Shown here piece after piece: positions 35,790-44,464 of a stretch of 62,369 nucleotides of DNA. The DNA comes from Caldilineaceae bacterium SB0661_bin_32. GTDB taxonomy: Bacteria > Chloroflexota > Anaerolineae > Caldilineales > Caldilineaceae. The translations under genes and the position numbers were made by a program. Location: contig VXMH01000063.1 in the NCBI GenBank assembly GCA_009841235.1, positions 1 to 62,369 on the forward strand, in the 5' to 3' direction. Each line of letters begins with the position of its first letter. Positions within the stretch are counted from its first letter, which is position 1. The notes below the pieces were generated by a model. That model ran no database searches. It was not told the DNA's origin and saw only the letters and a list, made by a program, of their open reading frames with translations.

Positions 35790-36716
35790 GTGACCACGAC
35801 CGGTCTGGCACCTCGCAGTAATATCTGGCAGAGCAGGCGTTTTCGCGATGCCATCGTTGCTTACGCCTTCATCCTGCCTTGGGTCATCGGCTTTATCCTC
35901 TTCGTTGGCGGCCCAATTGTGGCATCATTTGTCCTCAGTTTCTTTCGCTGGAAGATGATAGCGCCGCCCAGGTTTTACGGCCTGACGCATTACATAAGCA
36001 TGGTCACCACAGATGAACTGTTCCGCATTTCGATCTGGGTGACGTTCAAGTTTGTGATAATCTCCGTACCTGTAAGCCAGGTGCTGGCCTTGGGGCTGGC
36101 GTTGCTGCTGAACCAGCGGATACGCGGTCTCGGATTCTGGCGCTCGGCCTTCTATCTGCCTGCTGTTGTCAGCGGCGTGGCCGGGTCCATCATTTGGGTG
36201 TGGATGTATCACGTTGAGCTGGGGATCGTGAACAATGGCCTGGCGCTGATGGGGCTGGAAGGGCGAAACTGGCTTTATGACAGGGAGCTGGTGCTGGGTT
36301 CGCTTATCGTCAAGAGCCTGTGGAACGTCGGTATTCCCATGGTTATCTATCTGGCGGCCTTGCAGGGAATGCCGCAGCAACTGTATGAAGCTGCGGACAT
36401 AGACGGCTCCGGCGAGGTATCAAAGTTTTTTGCGATCACATTGCCCATGCTGTCTCCAGCCATCTTCTTCAACATTGTGATGGGCATCATCGCGTCGGTG
36501 CAGACCTTTGCCGAACCCTACGTGATGACCGGAGGCGGCCCCGACAATGCAACGCTGTTCCTGGGCCTGCATCTCTATCAAAACGCCTTCCACTACCTCA
36601 AAATGGGCTACGCCTCCGCCATGGCCTGGATTATGTTCCTGCTTATTTTTGGACTGACCGTCTTCCAGTTCGGCCTTGCCGGCCGCTGGGTCTATTACGA
36701 GGGCGGCGCGCGCTAG
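35790..36716 (+). CDS. Sugar ABC transporter permease, MalF/UgpA type
   Basis: A 308-aa six-helix inner-membrane subunit. TM1 is AIVAYAFILPWVIGFILFVGGPI and the EAA loop is QLYEAADIDGSGEVSKFFAITLPMLSPAI. The length is normal for the family, unlike the 592-aa counterpart in importer 1. The start is the GTG at 35790, about 10 bases after GGAGGGA; upstream in-frame codons have no family character. MalG-type partner begins 20 bp after the stop. The C-terminal FGLAGRWVYYEGGAR is the usual tail. Confidence 0.93.
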   Translation: MTTTGLAPRSNIWQSRRFRDAIVAYAFILPWVIGFILFVGGPIVASFVLSFFRWKMIAPPRFYGLTHYISMVTTDELFRISIWVTFKFVIISVPVSQVLALGLALLLNQRIRGLGFWRSAFYLPAVVSGVAGSIIWVWMYHVELGIVNNGLALMGLEGRNWLYDRELVLGSLIVKSLWNVGIPMVIYLAALQGMPQQLYEAADIDGSGEVSKFFAITLPMLSPAIFFNIVMGIIASVQTFAEPYVMTGGGPDNATLFLGLHLYQNAFHYLKMGYASAMAWIMFLLIFGLTVFQFGLAGRWVYYEGGAR

Positions 36717-36735
36717 CCCGCCGGGAGATTCGATA

Positions 36736-37680
36736 GTGGTCGTTGGAAACGAAACGGTTCCGACAGCTGAACGGCTGCATAGCGAGGCCTACACGCGGCC
36801 CAGCAAAGTACGCACCATTCTGATCGGCAACCGTTTTCAGACGGGCCTCCTTCGGCTGCTTGTGATCTACGCGGTTCTGATTTTTTCGGCGTTTCTTTTT
36901 CTCTTGCCGTTCTATTGGATGGTAAACACGGCGCTAAAGCCTCCCAACCAGGTCTTTACATTGCCGCCCACTTGGATACCCAAGCCGGTAATGTGGTCGA
37001 ATTTCCTGACCGCCTTTACGATCCAGTACGAGACGGACCCCCCTGTTTACAATTATGCGCTCAACACGTTAATCGTAACCGTAAATGGAGTCGTTTCGAC
37101 GATATTCTCGAGCGCGCTGGTAGCCTATGCCTTTGCCCGTCTGGAATTCCCCGGCAAAAACGTCATCTTTCTGGGAATCCTGAGTACGCTCATGATCCCT
37201 TTCGCGGTCGTGATGGTTCCCCAGTTCATAATCTGGCGGTATTTGAACTGGCTGGACACGCTGTGGCCTCTGATGATTCCGCACTGGTTCGGGTCGGCGT
37301 GGAACATCTTCCTGCTGCGCCAGTTTTTCATGACGATTCCGCGAGAGTATGACGAAGCGGCCTATCTTGACGGCGCGTCTCGCTGGCATATCTTCGTCAG
37401 GATCATTCTGCCTTTGTCCAAGCCGGCCTTGGCGGCTGTCGCGGTCTTCGCTTTCGTGTTCTTCTGGAACGACTTTCTTGGTCCTCTGATCATTCTGTCG
37501 ACGCCGGAGAACTTTACGCTTACATTGTTCCTGGCGAACTTCAATGTTGCCTATCGGGGAACGCCGTGGCATCTGTACATGGCTGCCGCTCTCATCATCA
37601 TTCTTCCCTGCCTTGTCCTGTTCTTCTTTTCTCAGAACGCTTTTCTTAAGGGGATCACTGTTACCGACCTGAAGGGTTGA
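36736..37680 (+). CDS. Sugar ABC transporter permease, MalG type
   Basis: A 314-aa six-helix permease. TM1 is VIYAVLIFSAFLFLLPFYWMV and the EAA loop REYDEAAYLDGASRWHIF...LPLSKPAL docks the ATPase. Tail FLKGITVTDLKG matches MalG proteins. The GTG at 36736 after GGGAG is taken as start. It has a ~35-residue polar N-terminal extension before TM1. No ATPase follows; the next gene is a rhamnonate-dehydratase-like enzyme 63 bp downstream on the same strand. Confidence 0.93.
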   Translation: MVVGNETVPTAERLHSEAYTRPSKVRTILIGNRFQTGLLRLLVIYAVLIFSAFLFLLPFYWMVNTALKPPNQVFTLPPTWIPKPVMWSNFLTAFTIQYETDPPVYNYALNTLIVTVNGVVSTIFSSALVAYAFARLEFPGKNVIFLGILSTLMIPFAVVMVPQFIIWRYLNWLDTLWPLMIPHWFGSAWNIFLLRQFFMTIPREYDEAAYLDGASRWHIFVRIILPLSKPALAAVAVFAFVFFWNDFLGPLIILSTPENFTLTLFLANFNVAYRGTPWHLYMAAALIIILPCLVLFFFSQNAFLKGITVTDLKG

Positions 37681-37742
37681 GGGCAGCCGCTTTTTTCACG
37701 GGCCTTTTTGCAGGACCTTCCTTCACTGAAACAGAGGCACAT

Positions 37743-38909
37743 ATGAAAATCAAAGAAATCCGTGCATTTGAGATTGCGGCCGAGGCGCGGCCGCAGACGA
37801 AGCCGCGCACGCCAAGCCGGGCCGAGACCGTTCACATGAACCGGCCCATGGCCCGCTATCCCCGTTTTCCCAACGGTGAGGGGCACGTCTCGATGGCCCC
37901 CTGGAAACGGCCGGCCGTGCTGGTAACGGCAGAGGACGGCACGCAAGGTTTCGGCATCTCCCTCTACGGGTCTGTAGTGGCGCCCATGATCAACGAGCAT
38001 TTCGGGCCCAATCTGGTCGGCGAGAACGCGATGGCCACTGAGAAACTGTGGGACATGATGGTGCGGCTGTCGACCGCTTTCAGCCCTACAGGCATGACAA
38101 GCTATGCGATCAGCGCGCTCGACGTGGCCCTATGGGACCTCAAGGGGAAATTGCTGGGGTTGCCTGTGTACGAGCTGCTGGGAGGGCCGCAGAAGGAAAA
38201 GATCTTCTGTTACGCATCCGGTTTCGACCAGGAATGGTACATGGAACTGGGTTTCAAGGCCACCAAGCTGTTCAGCCCCTGGGGACCTGAACAGGGGCTG
38301 GAGGGTCTCAACAGGCTGGAGGCGCTGGTTGCAAGCACGCGCGAAACCATCGGCGACGAAGTGGAGCTGATGTTGGATGGCTGGACGGCATATGATCCCG
38401 AATACACTGTGCGCGTGGCCGAGCGGATGCGGCCCTACAACCTTAAATGGCTGGAGGACTATATCCAGCCGGAAGATCTTCTGGGCTACGAGTCGATCCG
38501 GCAGCGATTGCCCTGGCAGACCCTGGCTACCGGCGAGCACTGGTACAATCTGGCGCCCTTTGCCCACGCCGCGGGCAAGCGGCTCGTGGATATATTCCAG
38601 CCGGACGTGCTCTGGTGCGGGGGCATTACGGCAGCCGCCAAGATCTGCCACCTGGCGCAGGCAAATCAGATTTCCGTCATCGCCCATGGAGGCATGAACT
38701 ATCCCTTCGGCCAGCACCTGTCGATGGCCATGCCGGCGGTCACGTGGGGAGAACGTTCGGAGGGCGTCTCGGCGCCCGGCGTACCACTGGCGGAAATGGT
38801 CAAGTTGCCGGGCACTGCGATCATTGAGGACGGCTACTTGCGGCCCAGCGATGCACCCGGATTTGGTCTGGAAATCGACGAAGCGTGGCTGGAACAGGTT
38901 ACAGTCTGA
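37743..38909 (+). CDS. L-rhamnonate dehydratase-like enolase-superfamily enzyme
   Basis: A 388-aa mandelate-racemase-subgroup enzyme resembling RhmD. Shared features: a long N-terminal loop with MNRPMARYPRF, the ATKLFSPWGP base strand, LMLDGW carrying the metal Asp, LKWLEDYIQPED, ATGEHWYN, DIFQPDVLWCGGIT and an AHGGMNYPFGQH His loop. RhmD dehydrates L-rhamnonate or related acid sugars to 2-keto-3-deoxy acids. The RhmD metal Glu of WIEE appears here as Asp-Tyr (WLEDY), so specificity may differ. It is in the importer 2 operon, which suggests an imported deoxy-sugar or its acid as substrate (inference). Start ATG 37743, weak ribosome binding site. Confidence 0.87.
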   Translation: MKIKEIRAFEIAAEARPQTKPRTPSRAETVHMNRPMARYPRFPNGEGHVSMAPWKRPAVLVTAEDGTQGFGISLYGSVVAPMINEHFGPNLVGENAMATEKLWDMMVRLSTAFSPTGMTSYAISALDVALWDLKGKLLGLPVYELLGGPQKEKIFCYASGFDQEWYMELGFKATKLFSPWGPEQGLEGLNRLEALVASTRETIGDEVELMLDGWTAYDPEYTVRVAERMRPYNLKWLEDYIQPEDLLGYESIRQRLPWQTLATGEHWYNLAPFAHAAGKRLVDIFQPDVLWCGGITAAAKICHLAQANQISVIAHGGMNYPFGQHLSMAMPAVTWGERSEGVSAPGVPLAEMVKLPGTAIIEDGYLRPSDAPGFGLEIDEAWLEQVTV

Positions 38910-39001
38910 ATCGAAACAGGCAAGAGTACGCGCGAGCGTATACAGACCATTATTGACGAACAGTTTCACCTTTTTCGTCCCACTGAACTGGAGAAAAGCC
39001 C

Positions 39002-40069
39002 ATGGAACTCGGCTATTTTCTGATGCCCGTTCACCCGCCTGAAAAGGACTTTACGCAAAGCCTTGAAGAGGACCTGGAGTTGATCGAGCGGGCCGAGGGG
39101 CTTGGGTACTCCGAGGCCTGGATTGGCCAGCATCACTCGGTGAAATGGGAGCCGATGCCCTCGAACGACGTCTTTATTGCCAATGCCATGGCCCGCACCA
39201 GCACCATCAAGTTTGGGACGGGCGTGACGATCGCTCCCTTCCATCATCCGGTCAATGTGGCGGTCCGCCTCTCGATGCTGGACCATCTCTCGCGCGGCCG
39301 GCTGATGTGCGGCTTTGGCCAGACCGGTATTCCGACCGACCTCAGTCTGTTCGACCTGCCTGCGGATCCCCGGACACTGGGGCTGATGACGGTTGAAAGC
39401 ATCAACATGGTGCTGAAGTTGTGGACGACAGATGCGCCCTTCGACTTCAAGGGCGATTACTGGCACATACATATCGATGAGACCCGACCGGACATCGGAT
39501 TGGGGGAAATTCTGCGGCCTTACCAGAAGCCGCATCCGCCGGTGGCGATGGCGGTCCTGAAGGGCACGTCGATGGCCGCGCGCATGGCGGGGCAGCGCGG
39601 GTTCTTCCCCGTGAGCACGAACCTGGTTCCCACTTCGACACTGGCTGAGCACTGGGAGACCTTCTGCGCCGGCGCTCTCGAAGCCGGCCGCGAAACGCCC
39701 GATCGGAGCATCTGGCGGGTGGCGCGCAACATCTTTGTCGGTGAATCGAAAGAGGAGGCGTTCGATTTTGCCCTCAACAGTGCCTTTGGACGGTCCTTCG
39801 CCTATCTGATCGATCTGATCGGTCCCGGCCGCCTGGACGGGTGGAAGGAGGACCCGGAGATGCCGGACGAAGAGGTTACCGCGGAGTACGCGGTGCGGCG
39901 GCTGGCGATTGTCGGTGACGTGGACGAGTGCATTCGCCGTCTGCAGGAGATTCAGGAGGTGACGGGTGGTTTTGGAACGCTGCTGGCCATTGGGCATGAC
40001 TGGGATGACAAGCCGCGCTGGCTGCGCTCGATGGATCTGTTGAAGAACGAGGTAATACCGGCACTGTAG
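39002..40069 (+). CDS. LLM-class flavin-dependent oxidoreductase
   Basis: A 355-aa bacterial-luciferase-like TIM barrel that uses reduced FMN (or F420) to oxygenate or oxidise small organic molecules. Signs are the start MELGYFLMPVHPP, GLGYSEAWIGQHH, TGVTIAPFHHPVNVA with the conserved His pair, and LSRGRLMCGFGQTG. C-terminal GDVDECIRRLQE is also typical. It is the last gene of the importer 2 operon; the ATG follows GGAG. It converges on a Gfo/Idh/MocA gene with only 9 bp between. Flavin monooxygenases of this class are strongly expanded in SAR202 Chloroflexota. Confidence 0.92.
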   Translation: MELGYFLMPVHPPEKDFTQSLEEDLELIERAEGLGYSEAWIGQHHSVKWEPMPSNDVFIANAMARTSTIKFGTGVTIAPFHHPVNVAVRLSMLDHLSRGRLMCGFGQTGIPTDLSLFDLPADPRTLGLMTVESINMVLKLWTTDAPFDFKGDYWHIHIDETRPDIGLGEILRPYQKPHPPVAMAVLKGTSMAARMAGQRGFFPVSTNLVPTSTLAEHWETFCAGALEAGRETPDRSIWRVARNIFVGESKEEAFDFALNSAFGRSFAYLIDLIGPGRLDGWKEDPEMPDEEVTAEYAVRRLAIVGDVDECIRRLQEIQEVTGGFGTLLAIGHDWDDKPRWLRSMDLLKNEVIPAL

Positions 40070-40078
40070 GACAGTTTC

Positions 40079-41344
40079 TTATACCAAACCAAGCTCTTCG
40101 TCGATCTCCAACTGGTAGGCGTCGACCTTCTCTGCCAGCACCTCCTCCATGGTCAGCGCTCTGCCTGCCTCGCTAGATTCCAGCATGGCGTAAGATAGTG
40201 CAACTGAACGCGTGCCCTGGGCTGCATCGACCTCGATGGCTCCGCCATCCTCGATGGCGAGCCCCAGTTCGCCGTATTCGGCGGCGATCAGTTTGCGATC
40301 GGTCTCGTGGAAGGGAAAGTCATAGCCCCAGAGGCGCTCGCCGCCAAAGAGGGCAGCGGCAATGGGCTCCAGGTGGAAGCCGGGCACCAGATCCAGCAGG
40401 CTTGCATCGGAAACCGTTTCGCCGTCCTTGTGCAAGGTGATGAGCTGGCCTGATCTGTCAGGGGGAAGCTCAAGGGACCCGGCCGACCCGTGAATCTGCC
40501 GCGTCCACACGCCCTGGCCGTGGGCAGCGTGATCTTCAATGAACTGGCCGACCGCGCCGTTTTCGAAGAGGAGTGTCGCGTAGGAGGCGTCTTCGGCGGT
40601 GGCCTCGAACTGGGCGGGCATCTGCCTTTGCCACTTGCCATAGACGCCGGCCGGATTGCTGGACGACCGGCCGGCCGGTCCGGCCGCAGGGTTGTATCGA
40701 ATCGGTTCGTGCAGCCGGGACTGAGCGTAGACGGTGCTGACGGGTCCCAGGTAGAACTCGAGAATGTCGGCAAAATGGACGCCTACGTCCAGCAGGACTC
40801 CACTTTCGTTTTTCTGATGCCTCCAGACTGAGATGGTCATGTGGCTGCCGCCGCCCATGGTGTTGTGTATCATCAGCCGCGGCGATCCGATTACGCCGGC
40901 ATCCAGCAGCGCCTTTCCGAGCCGATTCATGGGATCGCGCCGGTAGTTCTCGGCTACGCTGACGATGCGGCCGCTCCTTTCCGCCGCCTGCCGGATGCGA
41001 TTGCCGGCGCGCACGGTCAGACCGACCGGTTTCTCGATCATGGCATGCCAGCCGCGTTCCAATGCTTCTTCGGCCACTGTATGGTGGTATCGAGGCGTGG
41101 TGGTGATGTCGACAGCCGCAACGCCCAGAGCTTCGAGCTCTTCCAGGGATTCAACGACCTGCGGGCGTACCCCCAGACGTTCCTCGGCGTCGTCAGCCAG
41201 CGACTCTGCGTTGGCCCGAACGGGATCACAGGCGCCGACCAACTCGAAGGGTGAGAGCCCAGCACTATGCAGTTCGGCCAGGCCGTACAGGTGGCGGTGG
41301 CCCATTCCGCCGCATCCAACGATAGCGAGAGGGATCTTGTCCAT
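40079..41344 (-). CDS. Gfo/Idh/MocA family oxidoreductase
   Basis: A 421-aa NAD(P)-dependent dehydrogenase. The Rossmann site is LAIVGCGGMGHRH, the EKP signature is in HAMIEKPVGLTV, and LLDVGVHFADI holds the Asp and His of the active site. An insert rich in Pro/Ser/Gly near the centre (IRYNPAAGPAGRSSSNPAG) is unusual. ATG 41344 has AAAGGA upstream. It is read toward the LLM gene and lies 92 bp downstream of a small membrane protein gene on the same strand. Substrate is probably a sugar or cyclitol; it is only distantly similar to the paralogue at 1453. Confidence 0.9.
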   Translation of the reverse strand: MDKIPLAIVGCGGMGHRHLYGLAELHSAGLSPFELVGACDPVRANAESLADDAEERLGVRPQVVESLEELEALGVAAVDITTTPRYHHTVAEEALERGWHAMIEKPVGLTVRAGNRIRQAAERSGRIVSVAENYRRDPMNRLGKALLDAGVIGSPRLMIHNTMGGGSHMTISVWRHQKNESGVLLDVGVHFADILEFYLGPVSTVYAQSRLHEPIRYNPAAGPAGRSSSNPAGVYGKWQRQMPAQFEATAEDASYATLLFENGAVGQFIEDHAAHGQGVWTRQIHGSAGSLELPPDRSGQLITLHKDGETVSDASLLDLVPGFHLEPIAAALFGGERLWGYDFPFHETDRKLIAAEYGELGLAIEDGGAIEVDAAQGTRSVALSYAMLESSEAGRALTMEEVLAEKVDAYQLEIDEELGLV

Positions 41345-41428
41345 GGAGGTTCCTTTTCTTGAATGAAGCGGTTCACGAGGCGCATACCGAGCCGAAGATC
41401 GGCGCGCACGGAATTCGATCTGAAACGT

Positions 41429-41836
41429 CTATTTCTCAACCTTTTGGAGTTGCACACTGGATGCAAAGAACAGTAGCGGCAGCGCTATGTCAATCAACGC
41501 CCAAAGCCAGCCGTAGGAATTCTCCGGGTTGGCGAATTGAAAGCCTATCCAACTCCACAGGAGAGCAGCAAACAGAGCAATGCCAAAATAGAGGACTCCG
41601 TTCGCCTCCAGGTACTCCCTGGTAACGCCGTCATCAGGGCCGCTGTCGACGGCGCGCTTCCGCTGGAAGGCGTAGTAGAGAACGATGACCATCCCCAATA
41701 CAAGCAACGGATCCAAAATTCTGTAGACGGTCACTGCCATACCTTCTCCGAGGGGATCGTAGAACTGTGAACCGATGTATTGTACATAGAGCACGACGGC
41801 CAACACTTTCAGGTATGTTGAAAACAGTGACTTCAT
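41429..41836 (-). CDS. Small four-helix membrane protein, unknown function
   Basis: A 135-aa hydrophobic protein with four predicted membrane helices (starting near LAVVLYVQYIG, VYRILDPLLVLGMVIV, YFGIALFAALLWSW, and WALIDIALPLLFFA). The segment KRRAVDSGPDDG forms a polar loop between helices 2 and 3. I do not recognise a family. The start is the ATG at 41836, preceded by AAGGAGG. A 12-bp perfect palindrome, CCAAGC/GCTTGG (41889-41900), lies about 53 bp upstream and might be its operator. The neighbouring genes on the same strand are a GT39 protein upstream and a Gfo/Idh/MocA protein downstream. Confidence 0.75.
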   Translation of the reverse strand: MKSLFSTYLKVLAVVLYVQYIGSQFYDPLGEGMAVTVYRILDPLLVLGMVIVLYYAFQRKRAVDSGPDDGVTREYLEANGVLYFGIALFAALLWSWIGFQFANPENSYGWLWALIDIALPLLFFASSVQLQKVEK

Positions 41837-42074
41837 ATTCTTCCTCCTTGTAACCTGTTGCGGCAAGCGAAGGTCCCGGTAACGTACGCCAAGCGCTTGG
41901 AATCCGCCAGATCGAGTGAAACGGGAAGGTCGCGACAGATGAATGTCGGAGCTTCACCGGCGACGCGGGGTTCGCAATTGCCCAATGAAATATATCTCAG
42001 CCACTCACCTTTGGAAAACGGTTCGGATGTGGTCAAACCGCGACGTCTTTGCACGGTGGAATGAGTATAGTTGT

Positions 42075-44330
42075 TCACTTGGAATCAGTGAAATGCAGAT
42101 GCGCTATTGTCGTCTCCGCCTCCCAGACACCAAGTTCGACGGTTGGCTTCAGTGATTCGGTATCGTATACGACTATTCGCAACTCGTAGTCTCCGAAAGG
42201 CAGGTCAGCCGGGAATTCAATGAGATGGAGCGAATCGAACGGTTCGGTTTGCCCTCCTGCTCCGGTGGAAGAATGATCCGGCCTCCATAGTACATAGTCT
42301 TTCTGGAAGACGTTGCTGCCCTGAGCGTCGTGGAGCCGCAGGGATACGGCGAAGTCGACTCCCAGTTCGGGAGCGGTCTGCCATTGCAAAGCCAGCCAGA
42401 AGGGATTGCCTTCTTTCAAGTTGAGTGGAGACTGAGACGATTGTTGCTCTTTGCCCTGGCCGGCGGCCAGCCCCATGAGGGCTATGCCGCCATCGTAGTT
42501 GACAGTCAGCGGATCCAGAAATTCGTACAACGTCCAGGGGCGGTCCAGGGAGATTTCAGCGTAGTTCTTGATCTGAAAGTCGGCGTACTGCTCTGCGCCC
42601 AAATGCCGGCCGTATTTGTCGAAGAGAACTGCGAGACGCTGATCTTCGTCCCCGGCCCAGATCACGTCGTTGCTCCAGTCCACCACTTTTACTTGGGAAA
42701 GGGATGCGGACGTCTTCACAGCGGACTCAATCTGGTGAGCAAAATCGGGCATGGCCGTGTGAACGAGATGAACCGGCGCCTCACCTTGATACAGGTATTC
42801 GAAACTGTACTGCCACAGGTAACCCGGGACCAGAAACGCGATGCTGCCATCTGCCGGCTGTTCATTCGCGATCTGAATGAGGTCGGTCCAACCAGTCCCG
42901 TAGTACCTATGAATCTCGGGAGCGGATGCCCATCTGTGGAAATAGTCGCGATAGGTAAATGCGCCTTGGACCAGAATGGCAAGACCGACCAGAACGGCAA
43001 AAACGGCGCCAGACCTGGATTTTGCCGCCTGGAAAAACCGGCGCCTGGCGAACAGAAAGGCTTCCCAGAGTCCGACGGCTACGAGGAGATAGATGGCCGG
43101 TATCGCGCCAATCATGCGAATGGTATTGGGGGGGACGGATGTTATCTCTCTTGCAAGCACAGCCGGCAGAATCAGTAAAGCAAGCCAGAAAATCAGTAAG
43201 CGATAGGCTGGCCGCGTTCGCCAATGCCAAACTGCCGCCCCCACGCCAAGCCAGAAAAAGAGCGCCTGCCAGAGGTTCAACACTGGCTCGCCCACGAGGT
43301 TGTGCCGCCAGATCCGATCACCTCGAAAGCCAAAGGCCAGAACATATCCCCAGAGATTGCTCAGAAACGTTCCCAGTGGGTTTCCCAGGTTGCGTTCGGA
43401 ATCGAAGACCCAAGTCTGTGAACTGCGAAGGAAGAAATGGTCGGGGTTCAGGGCAAAATGGAGGAGTATCGGCGCAGCCACCAGGCCGGCGAACAGGACA
43501 AAGACACCTGTCTTCTGCCATTCGGTCTTGGAGGGCGAAGCGATAAAACGAAAGAGATTCGGAGGAGAACTCACTTCCCCTGATTTCTTTCCATCGCCAT
43601 TTCTGACAAAGGGTAGCAGAAAACTCAGGCCGAACAGGAGGAACAGAAAGGGCGTGAATCGTGCTGTTATGTAAGTATATGGCAGCAGTCCGGCACACAT
43701 ACCCGCCAGCGCGATCCGCCAGTAGTCTCTGAGCCTTGCAGCCTGTCCACTGTGATCAGCTGGAGATTGTCCGGTTGGCTTGTCATTTGAGGATGATAGC
43801 TGCTCATCGTGCGACCATGCCCACCAGAGCAAGGCCAGGCTCAGGCTGAGAAAGAAAGGGAGGAAGCTACCTCTGAGAGCTGTACGCCCGATGATTGTCT
43901 GCCCGAGAGATACCGCCAGCAGACCGGCGCCTGTTCCGCCGATAAGGAGACCGCGCCACGGCGCGGGCCTGCCGCTAAGTTCGTCCCGCCCGAAAAGTAA
44001 CCAGCCCAGCCAGAAGAGAACAAACACGGCGCCCGCGCTGATGAGTGCCGTAGGTAGGCGCACTGCCAGTACCGTCCTTCCCAGAAAGGAGGTCGTCAGG
44101 GCAATTGCATATACAATCATGCCCTCGCGGCCGTTATTTTCGGGAAAGAACGGGGCATGTTCTCCCTGCAACACCTGCAGTGCATTTACACCATGCGTTC
44201 CTTCATCATGATGCAAGCCAGGGGGAAGTTCCGTCAGGCGATGCAGGCGCAATGTCAGGGCCACAAATGCAAGAAGGATCACGGTCCCTATGGTTAGAAG
44301 GGTCAGGTAAGGGTGTTTGTCGCCTGCCAT
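42075..44330 (-). CDS. GT39-family membrane glycosyltransferase with C-terminal beta domain (copy 1)
   Basis: A 751-aa integral membrane protein of the ArnT/PMT-like GT39 group that transfers sugars from polyprenyl-phosphate donors to surface acceptors. TM1 is followed by GLHHDEGTHG, whose Asp-Glu corresponds to the catalytic acidic residue of the first extracytoplasmic loop. About ten further helices are predicted. The last ~115 residues form a soluble domain with LRLHDAQG..V and GDYELRIVVYD, shared with the two paralogues at 44465 and 49204. It is the last of four membrane genes read leftwards. Acceptor unknown. Confidence 0.87.
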   Translation of the reverse strand: MAGDKHPYLTLLTIGTVILLAFVALTLRLHRLTELPPGLHHDEGTHGVNALQVLQGEHAPFFPENNGREGMIVYAIALTTSFLGRTVLAVRLPTALISAGAVFVLFWLGWLLFGRDELSGRPAPWRGLLIGGTGAGLLAVSLGQTIIGRTALRGSFLPFFLSLSLALLWWAWSHDEQLSSSNDKPTGQSPADHSGQAARLRDYWRIALAGMCAGLLPYTYITARFTPFLFLLFGLSFLLPFVRNGDGKKSGEVSSPPNLFRFIASPSKTEWQKTGVFVLFAGLVAAPILLHFALNPDHFFLRSSQTWVFDSERNLGNPLGTFLSNLWGYVLAFGFRGDRIWRHNLVGEPVLNLWQALFFWLGVGAAVWHWRTRPAYRLLIFWLALLILPAVLAREITSVPPNTIRMIGAIPAIYLLVAVGLWEAFLFARRRFFQAAKSRSGAVFAVLVGLAILVQGAFTYRDYFHRWASAPEIHRYYGTGWTDLIQIANEQPADGSIAFLVPGYLWQYSFEYLYQGEAPVHLVHTAMPDFAHQIESAVKTSASLSQVKVVDWSNDVIWAGDEDQRLAVLFDKYGRHLGAEQYADFQIKNYAEISLDRPWTLYEFLDPLTVNYDGGIALMGLAAGQGKEQQSSQSPLNLKEGNPFWLALQWQTAPELGVDFAVSLRLHDAQGSNVFQKDYVLWRPDHSSTGAGGQTEPFDSLHLIEFPADLPFGDYELRIVVYDTESLKPTVELGVWEAETTIAHLHFTDSK

Positions 44331-44464
44331 CCGGTTAACTCTTTATGTCCCCAGCGCCGTCGATGTCAATATATTCAAACCGCTCTCTTAGGTTTCTTGC
44401 CATTTTGTGCGGTTGCCAGGCAGCGGTCCGTGCCGTGGCCGCATCGCAGGTGTGGTACTCCCGC

